The notes beneath the pieces were generated by a model. That model had not been told where the DNA came from, did no database searches, and saw only the letters and a list, made by a program, of their open reading frames with translations. Of a stretch of 64,000 bases of DNA, positions 1-9,132 are shown one piece after another. Position numbers and translations under genes: made by a program. The stretch comes from Cavia porcellus (Eukaryota; Chordata; Mammalia; Rodentia; Caviidae): assembly GCF_034190915.1 (NCBI RefSeq), contig NW_026947503.1, forward strand, positions 23,394,532 to 23,458,531, written 5' to 3'. Each line of letters starts with the position of its first letter. Position 1 is the stretch's first letter.

Positions 1-907
1 TTAATATCATTCTGTGTATGAGGTTAAAAGGTTCAAAAGCAAAAGGAAGTCCTTGAAGTTTGTTGAAACAATTCTTAGCAATTTTCCTTAAAACACAAAG
101 ATAAGCCAACTCAGCTCAAAAAAGAGAAACTTCAAATTTTAGGAAGTAGAGAATAATATAAAGTAAAGAAAGAAAGGCAAGATAATGACATTTATTTGTT
201 CTTAATACAATACTATAATAACATTGTATTATACATAAAACAGAAAATATTACAAATATAAAATTGTACTATAAATATAACATTTCCCCCAAAATACAGG
301 ACAAAAGTGATTCAAAAACCAGATTATATCTGTTTCTTTCTCTGATTAGTGTGTAAGAAGTAAGTCAGGATCTCTTCTAGTGTGTTATGTGTCTGAAAAT
401 TGCCTCATTACCTGACAGGAATTTCAAAGAATAAAATAGCAGAGATAAAATAGCATAAATTATAAACTTCTATTGAAATAGAAACATTGCAAAATACATT
501 CAAGCAAAAGGTGTGACTGCAGAGGAAGAGAGAAAATATCACACCATCTGTCAGGTTTGATAACCTAGAGGGAGGAGGAATGAAATTAAGGCAGTGTGAG
601 TTGAGGTATAGAAGAAACACAATCACAAAAGACATGAAAAAGACAGAACTAGAAGACTTAAAGATTGATTGGAAATCAGGATAAAAGGAAACAGGAGGAA
701 TCAAAAATTCTTTCCAGAACTCAGTTTGGGTCACAATCAAACGTATTTAATTATTGTCAGAATGAATCACTTACATTCCTCAAAACCTTCTAATTGTTCC
801 ATTCTCATTTAAAGCTCATTGAAAGCCCTAATTCCATATCCTAATCTGCTCCCCTCACGCTACACTAGCCACACTAACATTCCTTCTATACCTCAAATGC
901 AGCAAGT
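1..907. other. AT-rich DNA, nothing recognised
   Basis: AT-rich sequence without a recognisable exon, SINE or L1 segment. Frames that stay open here are short, lack any known motif and are attributed to chance. Confidence 0.4.
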
Positions 908-1325
908 GCTGTGGTCTGGCTATAGTTTGTCCCTTCAGGGTTCAAGAGCTGAAGGCTTGGTCCTCAGTGTGGTGGTATAGAAGTGAAGTGACCTTTAAAA
1001 CAGGGAGCTAATGGGAAGTAATTGGAGGCACTGTCATCATAAGAGATTAAAGTATTTTCCTTCGGTTATTTCTCATGAGATTGAATTTTTATAAAAGCCT
1101 GAACTGACCACTGAATCATTCTCTGATTTTTTTTTATCTGGTTTCACCCAAATTCAATTCTGGGAAAGGCTTTTAACTTTTGATTCTTTTGCTCCTACGT
1201 GTACTCCCACCATGATATCATCTGCCATCTAATACTGGCCTCATACCTTTGAACCTCCACAATTATGAGCTAAGTAAACCTCAGGAACATCTTTACAGCA
1301 GTAGAAAATGACTAATACACTAAGT
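908..1325 (+). mobile_element. MaLR/MLT1-like LTR, old
   Basis: It begins with a TG-GTCTGGCTATAG-like head and ends with 'aaaatgactaataca', the characteristic start and end of mammalian MaLR LTRs (MLT1/MST group). The interior has 'ctcatgagattgaa' and 'cctccacaattatgagctaagtaaacc', matching the family's internal and polyadenylation-proximal blocks. Divergence is high, so it is an ancient solo LTR. The subfamily is not assigned. Confidence 0.6.
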
Positions 1326-1589
1326 ATGCAATAGGTTTTATGCTGTCTTATTCTCATTATTTGGAATTTTCTCCCTCAAATATCTACTTGAATAACTCTC
1401 TTCAATTAACTTTTATGTGTTAACTCTTCAATAAGCCCTACATTTGCTGCTCTTAATAAATGTCAATTTGTCAGTTATCTAGTCTCCCTTTCCCTGCTTT
1501 ATTTCTAATTGCTTTTATTATCTTCTACCAAATATATTATTTATTCTTATGTAATACTCTCACTTTCTACTGTCTTATTGAGATAAAGC

Positions 1590-1790
1590 ATAGAAGAGAG
1601 AAATTTCAGAACTTTATTTTTTAACTAGTTCAGCTGGTCATGTCCAAGGACATCTAGACAGTAATTCCCATTAAACAGATGTAGTAGTCTAGAACTCAAT
1701 ACAGATTTGTGAAGTGAAGAATTAGAAGTCATAAGCATACAGGCTTAAACCGGGTGATAAATCCAAAATATAAAAAGAGAAAAATAAAAG
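1590..1790. repeat. direct repeat, copy 1 (partner at 3255-3470)
   Basis: The core from about 1622 to 1748 is nearly identical to 3285-3417. Shared blocks include 'ctagttca', 'gtggtcatgtcca', 'gtagtctagaactcaatac' and 'agtcataagcatacaggctt'. Both copies are in the same orientation, about 1.66 kb apart. It matches no repeat family that I recognise. It is either a local duplication or two copies of an unnamed interspersed repeat. Confidence 0.75.
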
Positions 1791-1899
1791 ACAGATAATA
1801 GAAATTAGGGAAATGGATGTTTTTCAAATCTGAAGGGGACCAAGAGATGGAGAGAGAGGAAAAGAAGGGGCAAAGGAATGAAAAAAAAGCTAAAATATA

Positions 1900-2340
1900 T
1901 TATGAACCTATTCTCTTTTTACATCATGTACTATGTCCATCCTTTGTTTTGACTGACTGCTTTGTTTTGTCATATTTGGTTTTATTCTCTTCCAAAAAAA
2001 AGGTAATAAGAACCATGGGAGTAATAAAACCTAAAGGATACAACTGCAAGTGTGTTTAGGTGTGTTAAGATAGATAACCATATTACTAAGGGTTTTTTTT
2101 GAATCATTGAACACAACTGTTTGCAGTCTCACTGTTTGAACGTCCACTTTTATGCTTTAATCCTGTAATTTGAACAACTATTTCTAAGATGACAATATGT
2201 AATCTATTAACTAGTGATTTCTTACTGTTTTTTTGAAATTCTGTATTACTTGTACCCTTACACTGTTTTGTTTTGTTTTCTGTTTCTTTTTTCTTTTGTT
2301 TGTTTTTATTTAATTTTTAAATAAAATCTTTTAAAACATA
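1900..2340 (+). mobile_element. 5'-truncated L1 3'UTR insertion
   Basis: It carries the L1 3'UTR 'type II' block found repeatedly in this window: 'ctgtttgcagtctcactgt', then 'atttctaagatgacaata', then 'cttgtaccct', ending in 'tttaaataaaatctttt'. A 9-bp repeat 'taaaatata' flanks it at 1891-1899 and 2341-2349, which fits a target-site duplication. There is no coding capacity. Confidence 0.75.
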
Positions 2341-2349
2341 TAAAATATA

Positions 2350-3254
2350 CATATAAATATATATATTTTGAACCTATACCAACTCCCCATAAAAAATGTA
2401 ATTGTTGTACACTGTGAATAAGTAATATTATTAAAAATTTAGAGTTGAAACACATGACTCACAATGTTCTATGTTATTCCAGTAAGCCTCCTGAGTAAAA
2501 AAAAAAAATCTCTAATTATCTGAAACAGCAAAGAGGCCTTTTTAACATCTTTCATGGACTCAAAAACTTGACTAGTGGTTTGAAAATCATAACTGGGAAA
2601 ATGGGCAAGAACAAAGGAGATGACAAAGGCCCGAGAAGCAAGAAACACAGTAATGATCTATGAGCAACTCCATTCCTACCAGAAAATGATGCAAAAACAC
2701 AACATTGACTCTGCCACAGATATCATTTCTGGCAATGTGAATTAGCTATTATGATTCCTTTAGATTATATCACTGAAAGACCTGGTATAAAGCTCCAAAC
2801 ACACTATCTAGATCACCTGTCCATGTCTTAGCTCTCCGCATACATGGCTCTCCGCTTCTACAATCATCATTTATTCAAGTGGGAATTTCCCCAAATAAAA
2901 AAGGGTCCTGAAGGCTGAGAAGCCACATAAGCCCTACATATGTCTACCCAAGGAATAGAATTTTAAAAATCAGAACTGTGGAGGGCCAAACATGAAAATC
3001 TAGCATTCACGATGTTATAAAACATGCATGTTACAATACAATTGAAGAAGATATCTTAGAAGAAAAAGACCAAGAGATAAGGAGCAATAAGGGAGAAATT
3101 TGTTCTGAAGAAGGGGGGAAAAAACCTTCCAGAGGCAATTATCAAATTCAAATGCAACAGGGATCATTAAATTAAATTTGCTGCACAGGGAGCAGTAAAA
3201 TTATATATGAGGAAGCAATCCTTAGATTTCTGAGTAAGAAAAGTTGCAGTGGAA
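2350..3254. other. unassigned intergenic DNA
   Basis: No recognisable repeat or coding signal. Frames are short and unlike known proteins. Confidence 0.35.
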
Positions 3255-3470
3255 TAAATGCAGACAGAAAACCAGCTGGTTTTTTGACTAGTTCAAGTGG
3301 TCATGTCCATGGGCATCTAGACAATAATTCCCATTAAACAAATTTAGTAGTCTAGAACTCAATACAGATTTGTGCAATGAAGAATTAGAAGTCATAAGCA
3401 TACAGGCTTAAACCAGTTAAAAAATCAGCAGTGCAAGAAATTAAAAGGCTATAAAGAGAAGACAGTGAGT
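3255..3470. repeat. direct repeat, copy 2 (partner at 1590-1790)
   Basis: Same-orientation partner of the repeat near 1.6 kb. The core of about 130 bases differs by only a handful of substitutions. Flanking similarity decays gradually on both sides ('ttttttgactagttca' here versus 'ttttttaactagttca' there). No short target duplication is evident at its ends. Confidence 0.75.
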
Positions 3471-3997
3471 ATAGAGAATCCCTTAAAGAATCATTACCCC
3501 AGGTTTCATAATCACATGTCCTAGTACTTAAACTTCTTGAAATAAATACAAAGCAAATAATTATCTATTCATGCAGAGATCTTTGAATTTAATTTTCTAT
3601 GCTGTTTATCTTAGTGTAAAATGCAAGAAAACCTAAATATCCAAGACTATGTGATTAATTGTCTTTACATTTATTCAACAAAATAAGACATAGCCACTTT
3701 AAAGATGGGATAGAGGTAAATTTATTTTTGTATAAATTTGTCCATTACCCACTATTGGGTAGACATTGGAATACTGTGTATACAAGAATCATTACTTTAT
3801 GAGAATGAGTGTATCTCTGTATTTACCTAAAATTTAGGAAGCTTTGGACTATAAATAAATGAACATTCTGTAAGAGTTAAATACTAAAATCATTTCTTAC
3901 CTCATCTTTAAGGGAAAAAAATATTTGTATATATCTATTCCAAGTTGCTCAATGATTAATTTTGTTGAATCATGATAACACAAAGAAAATTTCTCTT

Positions 3998-4076
3998 CTC
4001 CAGTTCTGAGGACCAAACTCAGGGCCCTGTGCATACTCAGCAAGCACTCTACCACTGAGCTACAACTCCAACTTGG
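3998..4076 (-). mobile_element. old tRNA-derived (ID-like) SINE
   Basis: Read on the plus strand it shows the reverse-complement tRNA-like signature 'accaaactcagggccctg', 'cagcaagcactctaccactg', 'agctacaactcc'. This corresponds to degenerate B-box and A-box blocks. It is more diverged than the ID-like copies at 16, 20.7 and 52.7 kb, and is an older subfamily. Confidence 0.65.
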
Positions 4077-4194
4077 CTTTCTGTCTTTTTCCTTGATCTT
4101 GAACCTCACCATGGTCAACTGTAACTTAAAATCTATCAACCTCTCTCTTCATGGATATTTCTAAAAAGCCTGATTTCTAAAATGCTTTCTACTA

Positions 4195-4525
4195 TGGTCC
4201 CCTTGCCCACACCAGTTTATATGTTGAAATCCTGAACTCTAATGTGGAAGTATTAGACAGGAGGGCCTATAAGGGAAGTTAGCAGTCCTCATGATTGGGA
4301 TTAGTTCTTATAAAAGAAAGTTAGATAACTAGTTTGTCCTTTCTGCCATATGAGGGCACTACGAGAAGGTACTATTCATAAACCAAGACAGAGACCTTTG
4401 TCCGATACCAAATCTTGATATTCCTTGATCTCAAGAACTATGAAAAATAAATGTTGGTTATTTACAAGCCACTTAGCTTATGATATTTTGCTATTTTTCT
4501 ACAACAACTGGAGCAGGCTAACAGC
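4195..4525 (+). mobile_element. MaLR-like LTR, old
   Basis: Contains, in order, blocks typical of MLT/MST-type LTRs: 'atatgttgaaatcctgaac', 'gggattagttcttataaaag', 'ccatatgagggcactacgag', 'aactatgaaaaataaatgtt' and 'acaagccacttagctt'. A related fragment lies at 13946-14060. Confidence 0.6.
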
Positions 4526-4792
4526 TTCTCACTACCATAATTTAACTCCCACAACTCCAGTTTTACTTTTATTTAGACAGGTAATGTATAAATACAATTG
4601 TCAAAAAAGACAAGGCCCCCACCCAAGTGCATTATTACTTAAATATCTAGGATAAAACACTTTGATTATACTTTCAAGAACTCAGACTTTAGCAAACAAA
4701 CTTCATAGCATACAATAACATCATTTATCAATATAGTACAAAGGTTGATCAATGTATACAGTGAATATTTAAACTTTAAAGTTATTACAGTA

Positions 4793-4907
4793 TAATGTTG
4801 ACATAGGTGAGGTGAAAAAGAAACCCTCCCTCCACTGTTGGTGAGAATGTAAACTAACACAACCATTAAGGAAATCAGTATGGAAATTTTTTAAAGAACC
4901 AAAATTA
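4793..4907 (+). mobile_element. old L1 fragment, 5' part (split by ORF1-only element)
   Basis: Encodes the 3' end of L1 ORF2 ('ctccactgttggtgagaatg', 'ggaaatcagtatgga'). The second half resumes at 7991. The outer ends carry the direct repeat 'ttaaagttattacagta' at 4776-4792 and 8493-8509, a 17-bp target-site duplication of the older, 5'-truncated L1. That L1 was later hit by the element at 4908-7975. Confidence 0.75.
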
Positions 4908-4919
4908 TTGTCAGCGGCT

Positions 4920-5165
4920 GACATTAGAAGACTTGCTTCCTATGGGCAGCCAGTGCAAGCAGGGAAACCCAGCTAGTCTGGCCTTATGCAATGCTGCTGC
5001 CATCAGACGGCTTGCTTCCTGTGAGCAACCAGCACCAGCAGGGAGATGTAGCTAGATCCACACCTGCTTGCTGGCTGCTGCCATTAGAAAGCTTGCTTCC
5101 TGAAGGCAGCCAGGGCAAGCAGGGAGATGCAGCCAGATAAGCCCCAGGTACCCACAGGCCAACAC
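4920..5165 (+). repeat. L1-type 5'UTR monomer array, ~80 bp x 3
   Basis: Three tandem units anchored on 'cttgcttcct' at about 4933, 5008 and 5091. Each is followed by a 'gcagccag..caagcaggga' block and 'cccagctag', 'tgtagctag' or 'tgcagccag'. Units are ~80 bases and degenerate. Position directly at the 5' end of the element fits a promoter-bearing L1 monomer array, as in other rodent L1s. Promoter activity is inferred. Confidence 0.7.
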
Positions 5166-5564
5166 AGGAGACCTTGATTCTTTGGGCAGCTGGCACCTAT
5201 CAGAAGAATCAAACAAACACATAACTTGTGCCTGTCATCATTGAGGGAGTCCCAGTATAGATACACAGACTGAGAAAAGAAGGAGCCCCACCACCACACA
5301 CTCCTGGCTACTGGGGAAACCCCAGGGTAGATGCACGGGTTGGGAGAAACTCACCCCATGACCTGCTACTTCCCTGGGAGCCTGGGTTCAGAGAAATCCA
5401 GGTACTGTCCCATTCCCTACACTACAGAGGGGAAGCCAACATGGGAAGTGCCTGGGATCTGATAAGAGGTTTGATGGGAGGAGCCCAGGAGATTGTCAAG
5501 ACAAAGAAGCAAAAGGCAGTCTCAGACCTTGGGCCCGCACAGAACAAGTCTGGGAAATATAGTT

Positions 5565-6500
5565 ATGGAAGAAAATGGAAGTCACACATCTTAAATCTCT
5601 GAGAGGATAGTAACTGAAGTAAAGAAACAATTTCATGAGACTATAAAAGTAATCGGCTCAGAAATAATGTCTCAGGTAAAAGAAGTCACAAACATAATGA
5701 AAGAATTGTGGAGCAAATCTAAAGAAGACATACATAAAAAAAGAAATGTATAGGAAAATGATGAAACCTTGAGTGAACAATATGGGAAGGTATTACAAGA
5801 CATGAAATTGATTCAAAGAGATACTCAGGAAATTAAAAAGTTAATAAAAAGCTGTTAAAACTGCTTGAAAGAGACAGAATATAGACTTTCAGACCTTGAA
5901 GACAGTATCACAGCTAGCAGTAGTGAAGGGAAAAATCTCTTAAAAACAACAAGGAGCCAGGAAATAACAATTCAATGACTGCAAGATGATGCAAACAAAA
6001 ATAAATTAAGAATGATAAGTATCAGCAAAGAAGCAGGAGTCATCACAAATTAAATAAAAAGGCTATATACAGAAGTAATAGAAAACTTACCAAACATGGG
6101 GAAAGCATCTGGCATACACATAAGTGAGGCATATAGAACTCCAATTAGCTATAATCAAACCAAATCTACACCCAGATATATAATAATCAAGACCACAAAA
6201 ATTCAGCACAAGGATACAATATTAAAAGCTGTTAGAGAAAAAAGTAGAACACCTATAAAGGAAAACCAATCAGAATCACAGCAGACTTCTCAACACAAAG
6301 CATCAAGTCATGAAGAGTTTGGAGTGAAGTGTTTTAAATCCTGAAAGAAAACAAATCAAACCCAGATTGATATACCCTGAAAAACTATCTTTCAGAGTTG
6401 ATGGAAAAATAAGATACTTTCATGATAAAGAACAACTGAAGGAATTTATAACCAACTAACCAACCCTACAGAGAGTGCTGAAGGATACTGTAGAGTGAGA
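5565..6500 (+). pseudogene. L1 ORF1 (p40-like), broken
   Basis: Starts at an ATG following the GC-rich 5'UTR. It encodes recognisable ORF1p pieces in several frames: an acidic/helical N-terminal coiled coil (5600-5900); the RRM-to-CTD stretch with 'AYRTPISYNQTKSTPRYIII' at 6140-6195; and a C-terminal 'FRVDGKIRYF'-like segment near 6390. ORF1p is an RNA-binding trimeric chaperone of the L1 ribonucleoprotein. In-frame stops (for example near 5747 and 5857) and frameshifts make it non-functional. It is the only ORF of any length in the element, so ORF1 is its defining gene. Confidence 0.75.
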
Positions 6501-6599
6501 TAAAGATGACCATGGATCCAGGAACAGCAGCAGAGGAAGCCCACCAAACAGGACAGGCAATTGAATGAAGAGAAAAAGTGGAGGGCCAACAGTAGGAGG

Positions 6600-6990
6600 A
6601 TAGCATGGCAGAGAAAAGCCAATGTACAACCTGCCAGTTGTAACCAGTAAGGTCGATAGCCTCAATTAACCAATTAAAGAAACACAGGGAGAGTGGATCA
6701 AGAAATAAGACTCATCAATGTTCTGTATAAAAGAAAGACATTTAACTCAAAAGGAAATTCACATACTGAAAACCAAAGGGGAGAAAACAATTTTTCCATT
6801 TAACAGGAGACCAGAAAAAAGCAAAGATAACTTGCACATTAACCACAGAACGTATAACAAACATATGGTATTTTCACACAATGGAAAGCTACACAGCTAT
6901 AAAGTAGGATAATCTCAAGACTTGTAGGTAAATTGATGCAACTGGAGAGCATGTTCATAGGCAAAAGTGTTTGAACTCATACAGGTGAAC
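6600..6990 (+). pseudogene. ORF2 remnant: N-terminal start fused to C-terminal end
   Basis: The first part matches the start of the L1 endonuclease domain: 'agcctcaattaaccaatta' (the N-S-L-N-S-P-I-K block), 'gagtggatcaag' (W-I-K) and 'aaaagaaagacatttaactc' (degenerate Q-E-T-H-L-T). At about 6850 it passes directly to the ORF2 C-terminal block ('cacacaatggaaagctacac', the Y-T-M-E-Y-Y-S-A-I-K region). The same truncated layout appears in copies A and D. Confidence 0.65.
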
Positions 6991-7099
6991 ACCAAGTTGT
7001 CTCCCTACCATAATAAACTGAAGGAGTTAGTGGGATCCAAAAAGCACAATAGCTATTATGAAAGCAATAGGGGAGGAAACACCTATGAGAGAATGCTGG

Positions 7100-7960
7100 T
7101 AATCACTGTTAATTTCTTACTGTCTTGTCTTAAACTCTAGTATCATTTTCATAATTTTTTTAGGTTTGGTTTTGTTCTGTCTGGTTTTTTTAGATTTTAC
7201 TGTAACTGTTGGCATGGGCAGCTATTTTGAAGATAATGGGATATATTGTGATAACCATTGTTGATTTCCTATTATCTTGTTTTGAAGTTCTGTAATGCTT
7301 TTATTCTTTTAATTGGTTTTGTTTTGTTTTGTTTTGTTTTGTTTGATTTTATCAGGTATGATAGTGTGAATAGCTATTTTGAAGAAAACAAGACATTATG
7401 GCAGCCATTGTGGAGTTCCTATCACCTTGTTTTGAAGTCCTATAATACTTTTATTGTTTCAATTAATTTTATTCTGTTGTTTTATTTGATTTTATTATGT
7501 GTGATAGTATAGATGGCTATTTTGAAGAAAATAAGAGACATTACAGTAGCCATTATTCATTTCCTGTTGTCTTGTTTTGAAGTCCTAATATGCTTTCTTT
7601 CTTTTGTTTTGATTGGTTTTAGTCTGTTTTCTATTATTTGATATCATTATGTGTAAAGGTAGGACAGCTATTTTGAAGAAAGCAAGAAACATTACAGCTG
7701 CTATTGTTGACTTCCTATTGTCTTATTTTGAAATCATGGAATACTTTCATTCTTTTGTTTTGATTGGTTTTGTTCTGCTTTGCTTTGTTTGATTTTATTG
7801 GTGAGATGGTATGGACAGCTATTTTGAAGAAAACAAGAAACATTATGGCAGCCATTGTTGATTTCCTATTGTCTTGTTTTGAAGTTCTGCGTTGCTTGAA
7901 TTGTTCTATTGTTCCGTTTTGATTTGCTTTGTGCTGTTCTATTTTGTTCTCTTTAAAATA
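7100..7960 (+). repeat. 3'UTR tandem array of ~150-bp T-rich units (5 copies)
   Basis: The anchor 'agctattttgaag' recurs at 7220, 7372, 7515 (first base g), 7666 and 7817, giving periods of 152, 143, 151 and 151 bases. Each unit contains 'aca..ttatggcagccattg', 'atttcctattgtcttgtttt', 'gaagtcct' and a run of 'ttttgttttg' ending in 'gattttatta'. The array ends in 'tctctttaaaataaaattta', the polyadenylation region. Related degenerate units form the 3'UTRs of the other L1 and ORF1-only elements here. Confidence 0.85.
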
Positions 7961-7990
7961 AAATTTAAAAAGAAAAAAGGACCAAAATTA

Positions 7991-8492
7991 AAAGCTCCAT
8001 GTGAATCAGCTATTCTTCTTCAAATTATCTTATCCAAAGAGCTAAAGACATCATGTCACAGTAATACACACATAGCAATGTTTATAGTATTACAATTCAT
8101 AGGACTTAGTAGCAATGTTAATAATGTTACAATTCTAGGATTTAGTAGCTAAATCCTAGAAGCAGCATGTATGCCCACCAATAGACAAATAGGGTCCAGG
8201 AGAGCAGAGAGAGATGAGGAAGAGAAAGAAAAGTAAAAAGAATTAAGATATGTCAATGTACAGGATCCTAATAACCACAATGAATGTAAGATTATAAATC
8301 ACAAGCATGAGCTAAGAATAATAACAATAGCAATAATGCAAATGGGGAAAGAGGATTTAAAAGCAGAAGGGAAAGTGAATGAGAAGGGGACTACAACAAG
8401 AAAAAAAGTTATGTACATTCACTATCTCCCAAGAAGAATGTAAACTTCATGTACAACAATATACTAATAAAATGAAACAAAATAAAAGTTTT
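7991..8492 (+). mobile_element. old L1 fragment, 3' part
   Basis: Continuation of the L1 at 4793-4907. It shows the ORF2 C-terminal block ('tcatgtcacagtaatacaca', 'gcaatgtttatagtattaca') and then a 3'UTR ending '..tactaataaaatgaaac' before the 17-bp target duplication. This 3'UTR differs from the tandem T-rich type, so it belongs to an older L1 lineage. Confidence 0.7.
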
Positions 8493-8638
8493 TTAAAGTT
8501 ATTACAGTAAAAGACAGATTGCCATCAATCTTCCTCAAAATACACCTTCTCACTTGGAACAAACACTCATCCCATCATTTTTTGGCACTTTGTAAAGCAA
8601 TTCTGAAAATCCTTTCATAAATACTTTTGAGATAGCTT

Positions 8639-9036
8639 GGAACCCGGAATAAAATCCAAGGAAGCAAGAAATTAAGAAAATTCAGAGCAAAGGCTTTATT
8701 CCAGGCCTGGCAATGCAGCCCCCTTTGGATCAACCCAGAGACTGCATGCCTAACAGACTAAGGGAGGGATATTTAAAGCTAAAAAACCATAAAGCTATAA
8801 AACTGTCAGCTTAGTTGACTTAGTTCTGATAACATCTGAAGCTCTTGATGCATTCTTCTACTCCCACCCTGAGGTTAAACATTATCTCTGAATAGCACAC
8901 CTGCAATAACATGTGAAAGTGGGTAGGGAGTTACAAGAAGCTAAAATTTAAGCTTTTACAATGATTAGAAACTTACTATGGAGACAGTGCATACAGAACA
9001 AGACAGAGGCACATCGATTAGAGTTAAGCCATAACA
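8639..9036 (-). mobile_element. 3' LTR of gammaretrovirus-like ERV
   Basis: On the minus strand this runs TG...CA over ~398 bp. It is preceded by a degenerate purine tract just outside ('cagagggtaa'). It holds a TATA-like 'tttaaatat' near 8770 and a polyadenylation signal (reverse complement of 8695-8700) followed by a short R/U5. It sits ~100 bases past the env stop, the expected place for the 3' LTR. No 5' LTR is present, so target duplication and LTR-LTR age cannot be read. The exact ends are inferred. Confidence 0.6.
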
Positions 9037-9132
9037 TTACCCTCTGAGTTGTGACTGAGGCCAAATCTTTGGCCTAAAGTTATGGATCCTGGGGAATAAG
9101 TTCATAGGCTTGCTGACAGATCATCATCAGCT

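Larger units (their letters stand above)
4908..7975 (+). mobile_element. complete ORF1-only L1 derivative (HAL1-like #1)
   Basis: A 3.07-kb element flanked by 'aaagaaccaaaatta' (4893-4907) and 'aaaggaccaaaatta' (7976-7990), a 15-bp target-site duplication with one mismatch. Order: GC-richer 5'UTR with ~80-bp monomers; L1 ORF1; a short remnant of the ORF2 N-terminus joined to a remnant of its C-terminus; a T-rich 3'UTR of five ~150-bp units; and an AATAAA-containing A-tail. Roughly 1,100 codons of ORF2 (most of the endonuclease plus the whole reverse transcriptase) are absent. Half-L1 (HAL1) elements with ORF1 but no ORF2 are known in mammals. Assignment to a named family is inference. It must have been mobilised in trans. 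Confidence 0.8.
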
